DNA of 64,000 nucleotides, taken from assembly GCF_052115485.1 (NCBI RefSeq), contig NZ_JBFRGU010000007.1:80643-144642 (forward strand). Direction: 5' to 3'. The DNA is from Microvirga sp052115485. Its GTDB lineage: Bacteria; Pseudomonadota; Alphaproteobacteria; Rhizobiales; Beijerinckiaceae. The notes under the pieces were generated by a model, which saw only the letters and a list, made by a program, of their open reading frames with translations, had not been told where the DNA came from and ran no database searches. Both the position numbers and the translations under genes were made by a program. This document shows, one piece after another, positions 34,520-42,968 of the stretch. Numbering within the stretch: position 1 is the stretch's first letter; each line of letters opens with the position of its first letter.

Positions 34520-34950
34520 GACTGGCTATCCGGCAAAAACATATGACCCTGCTCATCGAGAGGGAAGAAAGGATTCCAGGCGACTTCCCACAGATGCCCA
34601 TCCGGATCCGCGAAGTAACCTGAGTAACCGCCCCAGAACACATCCTGAAGCGGCTTGATTTCACGCGCGCCCGCGGCAATTGCCGACGCGAAGACCTCGT
34701 CGGCCTCCTCTTTCGAGCGCGCGTTGTAAGCTAACGAGACCGCGGAAAATCCGGTGGGGCGATCTTCCACATGCGCGTCCTTCGCCAAATCGGCACGACC
34801 GAACAACGCGAGCGCCAGACCGTTCGCCTGGAAGAAGGTGATGCCCGGCTGGCTGGCGCTCGAGGCCTTCCAGCCCCACGCCGCATAGAAGGCTGTCGCC
34901 TTCGCAACATCCACGACGCCCAATGTGACGAGAGTCAAACGTGGTTGCAT
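34516..34950 (-). CDS. VOC family (glyoxalase-like) protein
   Basis: A 144-residue vicinal-oxygen-chelate fold protein with two beta-alpha-beta-beta-beta halves; LVTLGVVDVAKATAFYAAWG at the start and GYFADPDGHLWEVAWNPFF at the end are diagnostic. The metal-site His of the first half is not obvious, so enzyme activity is uncertain. It lies between the transporter ATPase and permease genes, overlapping both neighbours by one to four bases. Position in the operon is seen; a role in nucleoside use is only inferred. Confidence 0.9.
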   Translation of the reverse strand: MQPRLTLVTLGVVDVAKATAFYAAWGWKASSASQPGITFFQANGLALALFGRADLAKDAHVEDRPTGFSAVSLAYNARSKEEADEVFASAIAAGAREIKPLQDVFWGGYSGYFADPDGHLWEVAWNPFFPLDEQGHMFLPDSQS

Positions 34951-36473
34951 CAGGCGGCCTTATCCGTCACGCCGGCCATGAGAAGGCCGAGGTCCTGTTC
35001 GTTGGTTTCCGTCGCGTTGCGCTCGCCCGTAATCTGACCGCCGCACATGGTCAGGATGCGATCGGAGAGATTCATGATCTCGTCGAGTTCGACCGAGACG
35101 AGCAGAATGCCGACGCCCGCATCGCGCAGCGCGATGAGACGACGATGGATAAACTCGATGGCGCCAATATCGACACCGCGCGTCGGCTGACCGATGAGCA
35201 GCACTTTCGGATTGCGCTCGATCTCGCGTGCGAGAACGATTTTCTGCTGATTACCGCCCGAGAACTTGGACGATTTCAGTCGTGGCGCGGGCGGGCGCAC
35301 ATCATAGGCTTCCATCTTCGACGACAGGTCGGCGATCATGCGGCCGTGATCGAGAAGAGGCCCAGGCCCCAGGCGCGGATCGTCAGTGAAACCAAGCACC
35401 GCGCTCTCGAAGGCGGGGAAAGCGGGCACGAGGCCCATGCGCAACCGATCCTCCGGCACATGCAGAAGGCCGAGCTTGCGCATGGCGTGCGGATTGTGCT
35501 CGTCGTAGCGGATTTCGCGCCCTTCGAAACGGATCTTGCCGAGCACCTGCTGGCGCATACCGGCGAGCGTTTCGAGCAATTCGCTCTGCCCGTTGCCGGC
35601 CACTCCGGCAATGCCGACGATCTCCCCCGCGCGCACAGTCAATGACGCATTCGCCACGCGTAGCACACCACGGCTATCGATGACCGAAAGGCCCTCGACT
35701 TCCAAGAGTGGCGCACCCGGTTCGCGGGCGGATTTCTCGACGCGCAGAAGCACATGACGACCGACCATCAATTCCGCGAGAGCCGGAGGCGATGTGTCTT
35801 TCGTCTCGACGCTCGCCACCATCTCGCCGCGCCGCATCACGGAAACGCAGTCCGTCGCGGCCATGATTTCGCGCAGCTTGTGCGTGATGAGAATGACGGT
35901 CTTGCCCTGCGCCTTCAGCGCGCGCAGCAACTCGAAAAGAGCATCGGCCTCGGACGGCGTGAGCACCGCCGTCGGCTCGTCCAGAATGAGAATATCCGCG
36001 CCGCGATAAAGGGCTTTGAGAATCTCGACGCGCTGCTGAAGGCCGACAGACAGATCGCCAACGGTCGCATCGGGATCGATCTCGAGACCGTATTCGCTCG
36101 ACAGGCGCGCTAGTTCCGCGCGCACTTTCGCCTCGCCTGCGCGCAGCATGAAGCCGCCCTCCGCGCCGAGCATCACATTGTCGACGACGCTCAGCGGCTC
36201 GACCAGCATGAAATGCTGGTGAACCATGCCGATGCCGACCGAAATCGCGTCATTGGGCGAGGAGATGGAAACAGGCTTGCCATTGATACGGATCTCGCCG
36301 GAATCGGCTTCGTAAAATCCGTAGAGAATCGACATGAGCGTGGACTTGCCCGCGCCGTTCTCGCCGACGATGCCATGAATCGTCCCGCGCTCGACGGCAA
36401 GGTTCACATCCTTGTTGGCGCGAACATCGCCGAAGCGCTTGTTGATGGCCTGTAATTCGATGGCGGGAGACAT
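34950..36473 (-). CDS. Nucleoside-type ABC transporter ATPase (two ABC domains)
   Basis: Energy-coupling protein of 507 residues with two fused nucleotide-binding domains. The first has Walker A GENGAGKST and signature LSVGLQQRVEI. The second has the degenerate Walker region GVAGNGQSE and signature FSGGNQQKIVLARE, as is normal for the sugar/nucleoside RbsA/NupO class. The ATG at 36473 (MSPAIELQAINKRFG) is the family start. It follows bmpA after a 154-base gap that holds a strong hairpin. Confidence 0.94.
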   Translation of the reverse strand: MSPAIELQAINKRFGDVRANKDVNLAVERGTIHGIVGENGAGKSTLMSILYGFYEADSGEIRINGKPVSISSPNDAISVGIGMVHQHFMLVEPLSVVDNVMLGAEGGFMLRAGEAKVRAELARLSSEYGLEIDPDATVGDLSVGLQQRVEILKALYRGADILILDEPTAVLTPSEADALFELLRALKAQGKTVILITHKLREIMAATDCVSVMRRGEMVASVETKDTSPPALAELMVGRHVLLRVEKSAREPGAPLLEVEGLSVIDSRGVLRVANASLTVRAGEIVGIAGVAGNGQSELLETLAGMRQQVLGKIRFEGREIRYDEHNPHAMRKLGLLHVPEDRLRMGLVPAFPAFESAVLGFTDDPRLGPGPLLDHGRMIADLSSKMEAYDVRPPAPRLKSSKFSGGNQQKIVLAREIERNPKVLLIGQPTRGVDIGAIEFIHRRLIALRDAGVGILLVSVELDEIMNLSDRILTMCGGQITGERNATETNEQDLGLLMAGVTDKAA

Positions 36474-36582
36474 CGGGAAACTCACCACATCATCCCCGGT
36501 CCGGGAGCGTCCCGACTGGTGGATGGAAAATGATTGAACGACCGCGCTCCCCATGTGGAACGCAGTCGCCCCTTGATCCTGT

Positions 36583-36607
36583 CCTGCCGCGCGCCGGGCG
36601 CGGCAGG
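36583..36607. promoter_or_regulatory. Intercistronic hairpin after bmpA
   Basis: A perfect 10-bp GC-rich stem, CCTGCCGCGC with GCGCGGCAGG, around a GCCGG loop, 21 bases downstream of the bmpA stop. No T-run follows on the minus strand, so it more likely stabilises the binding-protein mRNA or partly limits read-through than terminates fully. Confidence 0.6.
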
Positions 36608-36627
36608 CAGAAAGACAGCCTAGCGGG

Positions 36628-37638
36628 TTATTGCACCGGGCACTTGGAGTCGGACATGTAGTCGTGCACCTTGATGGCGCCCGACTTGATGTCGGCGGAA
36701 GCCTTGTCGACAGCAGCCTTCATCTCCGGGGTGATCAACGCCTTGTTGTTGTCGTCGAGCGCCCAGGCCACACCCTCTTCCTTGAGGCCGAGCACGGAAA
36801 CGCCCGGCTTGAAGGTGCCCTTCTTGGCCTGATCGAACGCGTTGTAAGTCGCGATATCGACACGCTTCACCATGGAGGTGAGGATCTTGCCGGGCTGCAG
36901 GGCGTTTTGGTTCGAATCGACGCCGATGCCGAGCTTGCCCGCCTTGGCGGCCGCACCCAGAACGCCGACGCCGGTGCCACCGGCCGCGTGGTAGACCACG
37001 TCAGCGCCGCGGTCGATCTGGCTCTTGGCGAGTTCGCCGCCCTTCACCGGATCGTTCCATGCAGCACCGGTGGTGCCGGTCATGTTCTGGAACACTTCGG
37101 CGTTAGCCTTGGCGTATTTCGCGCCCTGGACGTAGCCGCAAGCGAACTTGCGGATCAGCGGAATGTCCATGCCGCCGACGAAGCCGACCTTGCCGGACTT
37201 GGAAGCCTGAACGGCGAGAAGACCGACGAGGAACGAACCCTCGTGCTCCTTGAACACGATGGACTGCACGTTCGGCTTCTCGACGACGGCGTCGATGATG
37301 GCGAACTTGGTCTTCGGGAACTCGTCCGCGACCTTCTTCAGCGCGGTTTCCTGGCTGAAGCCGACCGCCACGATGGGCGAGAAGCCGTCACGGGCGAAGC
37401 GGCGCAGGGCCTGCTCACGCTGAGCGTCGTTCTGCGGCTCGAAATCGCGGTAATCGGTGCCCGTGTCCTTCTTGTACTTCTCGGCGCCCGTCTGCACGCC
37501 TTCGTTGAAGGACTTATCGAACTTACCGCCGAGATCGTAGACGACCGCCGGCTTGAAAACCTCCTGCGCGAAGGCCGCCGTTGCGGAAAAGGCGACGCCT
37601 GCGAGCGCAAAGCCAAGTTTCTTCATTGTCATGGACAT
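36628..37638 (-). CDS. bmpA: BMP-family nucleoside-binding lipoprotein-like receptor
   Basis: Periplasmic substrate-binding protein of the BMP/Med/PnrA family, 336 residues. The ATG at 37638 has AGGGGAA just upstream; other in-frame ATGs lie at 37632 and 37626. A Sec signal (MKKLGFALAGVAFSATAAFA) is cleaved probably before QEVFKPAVV; there is no lipobox Cys. KFDKSFNEGVQTGAEKYKKD and GFSQETALKKVADEFPKTKF are typical. As first gene of the operon with cdd, punA, deoC and deoA it is expected to bind nucleosides. Confidence 0.94.
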   Translation of the reverse strand: MSMTMKKLGFALAGVAFSATAAFAQEVFKPAVVYDLGGKFDKSFNEGVQTGAEKYKKDTGTDYRDFEPQNDAQREQALRRFARDGFSPIVAVGFSQETALKKVADEFPKTKFAIIDAVVEKPNVQSIVFKEHEGSFLVGLLAVQASKSGKVGFVGGMDIPLIRKFACGYVQGAKYAKANAEVFQNMTGTTGAAWNDPVKGGELAKSQIDRGADVVYHAAGGTGVGVLGAAAKAGKLGIGVDSNQNALQPGKILTSMVKRVDIATYNAFDQAKKGTFKPGVSVLGLKEEGVAWALDDNNKALITPEMKAAVDKASADIKSGAIKVHDYMSDSKCPVQ

Positions 37639-37692
37639 ATTCCCCTGTCTGGTCCCGGATGTTACCCGGTTGCCTTGAGACGATGGCACGGG

Positions 37693-37720
37693 AAGGGCCA
37701 TGCGCCAAGCACCCTGTCAA
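37693..37720 (-). promoter_or_regulatory. Putative -35 element of the nucleoside operon
   Basis: The minus strand has a perfect TTGACA at 37720-37715, about 80 bases upstream of the bmpA start, in the 211-base divergent space between bmpA and the moeB-like gene. No good -10 box is seen at the right distance, so this is only a candidate. Confidence 0.3.
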
Positions 37721-37849
37721 GCAAACATGCCATTTGCTCCCAAGAATGGTTGATGACCACCCCTTCGAACCCATGGTGTCGCCTCGAGGCCTATGGCGCG
37801 GCCAGAATAGCCATATTCAAGGAGAGCGGTCTTGTTCTAAACTTCGCTC

Positions 37850-38671
37850 ATGTCGCTGAGAACCGAAGAAATCGAACGTTATGCCCGCCACCTGGTGCTT
37901 CAGGACGTGGGCGGTCCGGGCCAGGCGAGGCTCAAAGCCGCACGCGTTCTTGTCATCGGCGCGGGAGGACTCGGTTCGCCGGTTCTTCAATATCTCGCAG
38001 CAGCAGGCGTGGGCACGCTCGGGATCGTCGACGACGACGTGGTCTCGCTCTCGAACCTGCAACGGCAGGTGATCCATGGAACGCCGGATATCGGACAGCC
38101 GAAGGTGCAAAGCGCCGGCGCGGCCCTTCGGCGCCTCAACCCGGAGATCGCGATCCACGAACATGCCCTTCGGATCTCGCCCGAGAATGCGCAAAGTCTG
38201 ATCGAGGCGTACGATCTCGTGGTGGATGGGTCCGACAATTTCGAGACGCGCTATGCGGTCTCAGACGCCTGCTTTCACGCCCGCCGCCCGCTTGTCACCG
38301 CGGCGCTCGGCCAGTTCGACGGTTCGATCACCACGATCCGGGCCCATGAGACGGGGCCCGACGGCAAACCCAATCCCACCTATCGCTGCCTTTTCCCCTC
38401 CCCGCCCCCACCGGGAACGATTCCCACCTGCGCGGAAGCAGGGGTGCTCGGCGCGCTCGCCGGGGTCATGGGGAGCCTGATGGCGATGGAGATCATCCGC
38501 GAAATCGTCGGCTTCGGTGAGAGTCTCGTCGGGCGTTTGCTGATGGTGGATGCGCGCTCAATGCGCTTCGATACGGTGCGCTACGGGTGGGATGAAGGCA
38601 ATCCGTTGAGTGGCTTGCAGTCGTCATCCCGGCCGAAGCGCAGCGAAGAGTCGGGATCGCGCGTCGAGTAA
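37850..38671 (+). CDS. moeB: HesA/MoeB/ThiF family adenylyltransferase
   Basis: E1-like enzyme that adenylates the C-terminus of a sulfur carrier (MoaD or ThiS type) in molybdopterin or thiamine synthesis. It has 273 residues. The ATP loop VIGAGGLGSPVLQYLAAAG (36-54), DDDVVSLSNLQRQ with the adenylation residues, DGSDNFETRY, and the Cys of TCAEAGVLGALAGV are all seen. The zinc site is incomplete: the usual CxxC is TYRC, and no CxxC follows near the C-terminus. The last 15 codons and the stop come from a family C repeat, so the tail is not native. Confidence 0.92.
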   Translation: MSLRTEEIERYARHLVLQDVGGPGQARLKAARVLVIGAGGLGSPVLQYLAAAGVGTLGIVDDDVVSLSNLQRQVIHGTPDIGQPKVQSAGAALRRLNPEIAIHEHALRISPENAQSLIEAYDLVVDGSDNFETRYAVSDACFHARRPLVTAALGQFDGSITTIRAHETGPDGKPNPTYRCLFPSPPPPGTIPTCAEAGVLGALAGVMGSLMAMEIIREIVGFGESLVGRLLMVDARSMRFDTVRYGWDEGNPLSGLQSSSRPKRSEESGSRVE

Positions 38672-38727
38672 AGCGCCTCTTCCGGACAACAACCCCGGAT
38701 CGCGGCTTTGGCCGCGTCCGGGATAGC
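38623..38727. repeat. Palindromic repeat family C, copy 4 (runs into moeB)
   Basis: Starts GTCATCCCGGCCGAAGC and ends GCCGCGTCCGGGATAGC. The inner part CGGGATCGCG has a partner CGCGGC further on, so it forms an imperfect hairpin. Its first 49 bases are translated as the C-terminal end of the moeB-like gene, including its TAA stop. Confidence 0.75.
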
Positions 38728-38734
38728 CGCTTTG

Positions 38735-41158
38735 CTAGCCGCGCAAAGTCGCTCCCGTCTTCTTCACCACTTCCGCGACGATCTTCTGCGACACCGCTTC
38801 GATCTCCACGTCGGTCAGCGTCTTCTCCGTCGGCTGAAGAGTGACCGCGATGGCGACTGACTTCTTGTCGGGGTCGATGCCGATGCCCTCATAGACGTCG
38901 AACACCTCGACACCCGAGATGAGCTGGCGTTCCGCCGCCTGCACGGCCTTGACGATATCGCCCGCCGCCACGCTGCGCGTGACCACGAAGGCGAAATCGC
39001 GGGAGACGGGCTGGAAGTCGGAGAGAACGAGCTTCGGCTTCATCTTCGTAGGCTTCGCCTTCGGCGGCACGAGCGCATCGAGGGTGATTTCGAAAGCGAC
39101 GAGCGGGCCCTTGAGGTCCAGCGCCTTCAACACCTTCGGATGCACTTCACCGAACGCGCCGACCACGTTCTTGGGGCCAAATTGCAGGATCGCTGAGCGG
39201 CCAGGATGGAACCATGCCGGACCGCCGGGAACCACTTGCAGACCGCCGACGGGAATGCCGAGCGAGGCGAGAAGCGACAGCGCATCTTCCTTCGCATCGA
39301 ACGCATCGACAGCAACCGCGCCGCCGCGCCAATGACGGCCCACACCCTCGGAACGAGCGGTGCCGCGACGGACGCCGGTCGCTTTAATGGTCTGGCCTTC
39401 CGGCTCGTCGGAGGCGAAGCACTGGCCGACTTCGAAAAGCGCCACGTCGCCATAGCCGCGATCCGCATTGCGCTGCGCCGCCTTCAACAGGCCCGGCAGC
39501 AGACTCGGACGCATGTCGGAGAGATCCGCCGCGATGGGATTGGCGAGCGCGAGTTTCGGATCGCCGCCGCCGAACAACACTGCCTCGTCCTTCGCGATGA
39601 AGGACCAGGTGACGGCTTCCACGAGGCCGCGCGAGGCGAGCGTGCGTTTGGCGAGGCGCGTGCGCTTCTGGATGAGGGTGAGGATCGGCTTTGCCACCGC
39701 CGCTTCGAGACGTGGCAGCGGCTGCGGCGCTATGCGGTCAACGCCCGCGATGCGGATGACCTCTTCGACGAGATCCGCCTTGCCCTCGATATCGGGACGC
39801 CAGGACGGCGATGTGACCTTCACTATCTGGCCCGTGCCTTCGACTTTGAAGCCGAGCTTGTCCAAAATAGCCTTGGCTTCCGTCTGCGGCACATCGAGGC
39901 CGGAGAGACGGAGCGTCTCGGACCAGGGGAATTCGATGACGCGGGTATGATCTGGCACCGCGCCCGCGACCACGGCCTCGCTCGCCTCGCCGCCGCACAG
40001 ATCGATGACCATCTGCGTCGCGAGATCGAGACCCGGCACCGTGAAAGCCGGATCCACACCGCGCTCAAAACGATAGCGCGCATCCGTGATGATACCGAGT
40101 TTGCGGCCCGATTGCGCGATGTTGAGCGGATCCCACAGCGCGGATTCGATCAGCACATCCGTCGTCGTCTCATCGCAGCCCGAATGCTCGCCGCCCATAA
40201 TGCCGGCGATGGATTCGACGCCGTTATTGTCCGCGATCACCACGTTGCCGGAATCGAGCGTGTAGGTGCGCCCGTCGAGCGCCACGATCTCCTCGCCGTC
40301 CTTGGCGCGGCGAACGACAAGATTCCCCGCCACCTTCTTCGCATCGAAGACGTGGAGCGGACGACCCCGGTCGAAGGTCATGAAATTGGTGATGTCGACG
40401 AGCGCGTTGATCGGGCGAAGGCCGATGGACGATAAGCGCCGCTGCAGCCATTCCGGCGACGGGCCGTTTTTGACGCCGCGCACCAGGCGCAGAGCGAAAG
40501 TCGGGCACAGCTTTTCGTCGCCTGCCGCGAAATCGCGCTTCACCGAAACCGGGCAAGCGCCCTTGCCCTGAACCGGCTTCACCGCACCGTTTTTCAACGT
40601 GCCGATGCCGGTCGCCGCGAGATCGCGGGCGATGCCGAAGATCGAGGTGCAATCGGGCCGGTTCGGCGTGAGATTGATCTCGATCACCGGGTCGTCGAGT
40701 CTGGCATAAGCGGCGTAGGGCTGGCCGACCGGCGCGTCGACGGGAAGGTCGAGAATGCCGTCGTGATCGTTGGAGAGCTCGAGCTCCGCGCCCGAGCACA
40801 ACATGCCATGACTTTCGACGCCGCGAATGGTGCCGACGCTCAGCGTGATGTTCTTGCCCGGAACGTAGGTGCCGGGCGGCGCGAACACGCTCTTCATGCC
40901 GGTGCGGGCATTGGGCGCGCCGCAGACCACCTGCACCGGCGCACCTTCGCCCGTATCGACCATGCACACGCGAAGACGATCCGCATTCGGATGCTGCTCG
41001 GCCGAAATCACATAGGCGACCTTGTAGGGCGCGAGCGCTTTCGCCTTGTCCTCGACACCTTCGACCTCAAGGCCGATGCGCGTCAGCGTTTCCACGATCT
41101 CATCGAGAGACGCCGTGGTGTCGAGATGGTCTTTCAACCAGGAAAGGGAGAATTTCAT
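38735..41158 (-). CDS. pheT: Phenylalanyl-tRNA synthetase beta subunit
   Basis: Forms the alpha2-beta2 enzyme with PheS and charges tRNA-Phe. It has 807 residues. An N-terminal EMAP-II-like tRNA-binding domain (about 40-150), a B3/B4 editing domain (about 210-380), a B5 DNA-binding-like domain (about 400-475), the inactive synthetase core and a C-terminal FDX-ACB domain with QPVSRDFAFVV are all present. The ATG overlaps the stop of the DUF559 gene by four bases, so pheS-DUF559-pheT are coupled. Confidence 0.97.
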   Translation of the reverse strand: MKFSLSWLKDHLDTTASLDEIVETLTRIGLEVEGVEDKAKALAPYKVAYVISAEQHPNADRLRVCMVDTGEGAPVQVVCGAPNARTGMKSVFAPPGTYVPGKNITLSVGTIRGVESHGMLCSGAELELSNDHDGILDLPVDAPVGQPYAAYARLDDPVIEINLTPNRPDCTSIFGIARDLAATGIGTLKNGAVKPVQGKGACPVSVKRDFAAGDEKLCPTFALRLVRGVKNGPSPEWLQRRLSSIGLRPINALVDITNFMTFDRGRPLHVFDAKKVAGNLVVRRAKDGEEIVALDGRTYTLDSGNVVIADNNGVESIAGIMGGEHSGCDETTTDVLIESALWDPLNIAQSGRKLGIITDARYRFERGVDPAFTVPGLDLATQMVIDLCGGEASEAVVAGAVPDHTRVIEFPWSETLRLSGLDVPQTEAKAILDKLGFKVEGTGQIVKVTSPSWRPDIEGKADLVEEVIRIAGVDRIAPQPLPRLEAAVAKPILTLIQKRTRLAKRTLASRGLVEAVTWSFIAKDEAVLFGGGDPKLALANPIAADLSDMRPSLLPGLLKAAQRNADRGYGDVALFEVGQCFASDEPEGQTIKATGVRRGTARSEGVGRHWRGGAVAVDAFDAKEDALSLLASLGIPVGGLQVVPGGPAWFHPGRSAILQFGPKNVVGAFGEVHPKVLKALDLKGPLVAFEITLDALVPPKAKPTKMKPKLVLSDFQPVSRDFAFVVTRSVAAGDIVKAVQAAERQLISGVEVFDVYEGIGIDPDKKSVAIAVTLQPTEKTLTDVEIEAVSQKIVAEVVKKTGATLRG

Positions 41159-41685
41159 GATCTGTCTCCTGCTTCGGGCAGGTCGATGGGAAGATGGGCG
41201 AAAATGGTATCGAGCACGCTATCGAGTTCGGTGAGAACATCGCGGTTCCAGAAGCGCAGCACGCGATAACCCTGCGAGGAGAGCCACGCATCGCGAACCT
41301 CATCGGCTGCAATGCCACGCTCGAATCCGTGCTGGGCTCCATCGACTTCAATCACAAGCTTCGTTCTGTGGCAGACGAAATCGACGATGTAGGATCCCAT
41401 CGGCACCTGACGGCGGATATGCAGCCCCTGAAAGCGATGCGCCTTCAACCCGTGCCACAGCTTGCGCTCGGCAGGTGTGAGTTCGCGACGCAACTGCTTA
41501 GCCTGCGCCCGTTGCCGAGCACCGACTTCCGCATGAGCGACCCTATCCCCTCCCCCCTTGTGGAGGAGGGAGGGGGGTATGGCGCCAACGGGTCGATCGT
41601 CGTGCCCGGACGAACCGTTGCCACCCCCCTCTCCGGCTCTCCCCCACAAGGGGGGAGAGGGGTCATTGGAGATTGCTTCGATCAT
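41155..41685 (-). CDS. DUF559 endonuclease-like protein between pheS and pheT
   Basis: The C-terminal 110 residues are a DUF559 domain (ELTPAERKLWHGLKAHRF, then YIVDFVCHRTKLVIEVDG with the PD-(D/E)xK-like Asp and Glu-x-Asp, and RVLRFWNRDV), related to very-short-patch-repair nucleases. The family's function is unknown. The only ATG, at 41685, overlaps the pheS stop by four bases, and the gene's stop overlaps pheT. The first 50 or so residues (Gly/Pro-rich) are encoded by a palindromic repeat at 41541-41665, so they are probably a recent addition kept in frame. GC and codon use of the domain match the neighbours. Confidence 0.88.
   Translation of the reverse strand: MIEAISNDPSPPLWGRAGEGGGNGSSGHDDRPVGAIPPSLLHKGGGDRVAHAEVGARQRAQAKQLRRELTPAERKLWHGLKAHRFQGLHIRRQVPMGSYIVDFVCHRTKLVIEVDGAQHGFERGIAADEVRDAWLSSQGYRVLRFWNRDVLTELDSVLDTIFAHLPIDLPEAGDRS
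41541..41665. repeat. Palindromic repeat family D within the DUF559 gene
   Basis: Terminal inverted arms CCCCTCCCCCCTTGTGG at 41547-41563 and CCACAAGGGGGGAGAGGGG-like sequence at 41643-41662 enclose about 80 bases. It is a GC-rich repeat unit of a type common between Rhizobiales genes, but here it lies inside an open reading frame without breaking it. Confidence 0.75.
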
Positions 41686-42764
41686 GACGACAGGCCGCCG
41701 ACAAGGCTTGGAATATCCAGCGGGCGGAAGCCGTAATGATTCAGCCAGCGGACATCGGCCTCGAAGAAGGGGCGAAGGTCGGGCATGCCGTATTTCAGCA
41801 TGGCGATGCGGTCGATGCCCATGCCCCAGGCGAAACCCTGGACCTTATCGGGATCGAGGCCGCAATTGCGCAAGACGTTCGGATGCACCATGCCGCAGCC
41901 GAGAATTTCGAGCCAATCCGTGCCTTCGCCGAAGCGGATTTCGCCGCCCTTGCGGGAGCACTGGATGTCGACCTCGGCCGAAGGCTCGGTGAAGGGGAAG
42001 AAGGATGGGCGGAAGCGCATCTTCACCTGATCGACCTCGAAGAACGCCTTACAGAACTCTTCCAGCACCCACTTCATGTGCGCGATGTTGGCGGTCTCGT
42101 CGATGACGAGGCCTTCCACCTGGTGGAACATCGGCGTGTGGGTCTGGTCGGAATCGTGGCGATAGGTGCGGCCCGGAATGACGACGCGGATCGGTGGGGC
42201 TTGCGTCTTCATGGTGCGGATCTGCACTGGGGACGTGTGCGTGCGCAGAACCTTGCGCTCGCCCTTCTCGTCGGGAGCGAGGAAGAAGGTGTCGTGCATC
42301 TCGCGCGCCGGGTGCCCTTCGGGGAAGTTCAGCGCGGTGAAGTTGAGATAGTCGGTTTCGATATCCGGCCCTTCCGCCACATGGAAACCCATATCGGCGA
42401 AAATGGCCGTGATCTCGTCGATGACCTGGCTGATCGGGTGGATGCGTCCGCGAATCTCGGGGCCGTCCTGCACGGGCAGCGTCACATCGAGACGCTCGGC
42501 GGAAAGGCGCGCCTCGAGGGCAGCTTCGGCGAGAGCATCCTTCTTGGCGCCGAGCGCACCCTGCACCTTGTCACGCAGGCCGTTGATGAGCGGCCCCTTC
42601 TCCTTGCGCTCCTCGGGCGACATCGCCCCCAAAGTCTTGAGGAGTTCGGAGACGAAGCCCTTCTTGCCGAGCGCGGCGACGCGCAGAGCTTCGAGAGCCG
42701 GCTCATCCGAGGCAGCTTCGACCTGCTTGAGCAGATCAGTTTCGAGTTGGTTGAGGTCGGTCAT
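41682..42764 (-). CDS. pheS: Phenylalanyl-tRNA synthetase alpha subunit
   Basis: Catalytic subunit that activates phenylalanine and transfers it to tRNA-Phe. It has 360 residues. The N-terminal coiled coil (1-85) contacts the tRNA, and the class II core follows, with motif 2 (VIPGRTYRHDSDQTHTPMFH, with the PSFFPFTEPSAEVD segment) and motif 3 (GMGIDRIAMLKYG). The Ala/Gly pocket that sets Phe specificity is in GWLEILGCGMVHP-like sequence (WLEILGCGMVHPNVL). It is the first gene of the pheS-DUF559-pheT unit. Confidence 0.97.
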   Translation of the reverse strand: MTDLNQLETDLLKQVEAASDEPALEALRVAALGKKGFVSELLKTLGAMSPEERKEKGPLINGLRDKVQGALGAKKDALAEAALEARLSAERLDVTLPVQDGPEIRGRIHPISQVIDEITAIFADMGFHVAEGPDIETDYLNFTALNFPEGHPAREMHDTFFLAPDEKGERKVLRTHTSPVQIRTMKTQAPPIRVVIPGRTYRHDSDQTHTPMFHQVEGLVIDETANIAHMKWVLEEFCKAFFEVDQVKMRFRPSFFPFTEPSAEVDIQCSRKGGEIRFGEGTDWLEILGCGMVHPNVLRNCGLDPDKVQGFAWGMGIDRIAMLKYGMPDLRPFFEADVRWLNHYGFRPLDIPSLVGGLSS

Positions 42765-42833
42765 CGGTCCCGTGCCAGAATGCGTGCGCTTGAGTGAGAC
42801 GCGGCGCGGGAACCGTCAAGCCTTCCGAGCCAC

Positions 42834-42865
42834 AAAAAATCGAACGACAGCTTTTGGCGCCGTCG
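42834..42865 (-). terminator. Rho-independent terminator before pheS
   Basis: On the minus strand CGACGGC pairs with GCTGTCG around GCCAAAA, followed by TTCGATTTTTT. It lies between rplT (upstream) and pheS (downstream), so it probably ends the infC-rpmI-rplT transcript; part may serve as a pheST leader terminator. Confidence 0.75.
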
Positions 42866-42968
42866 GTGCGAATGGTCTCGGAGGCTGAGGCATGATCCGA
42901 AGAGACCATGCGGTATCAAGAGGGGGCGCAGCTGAAAACAGGTTCAGCCGCGCCGGAACTAAGGTGTC

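Noticed and set aside
36631..38349. A 572-codon open frame on the plus strand across bmpA and the moeB start
   Set aside because: It lies antisense to bmpA, has a low-complexity His/Arg/Leu composition without any family motif, and arises from codon bias in high-GC DNA.
39206..40435. A 409-codon open frame antisense to pheT
   Set aside because: Its composition is typical of a shadow frame, and pheT is complete and conserved over the same bases.
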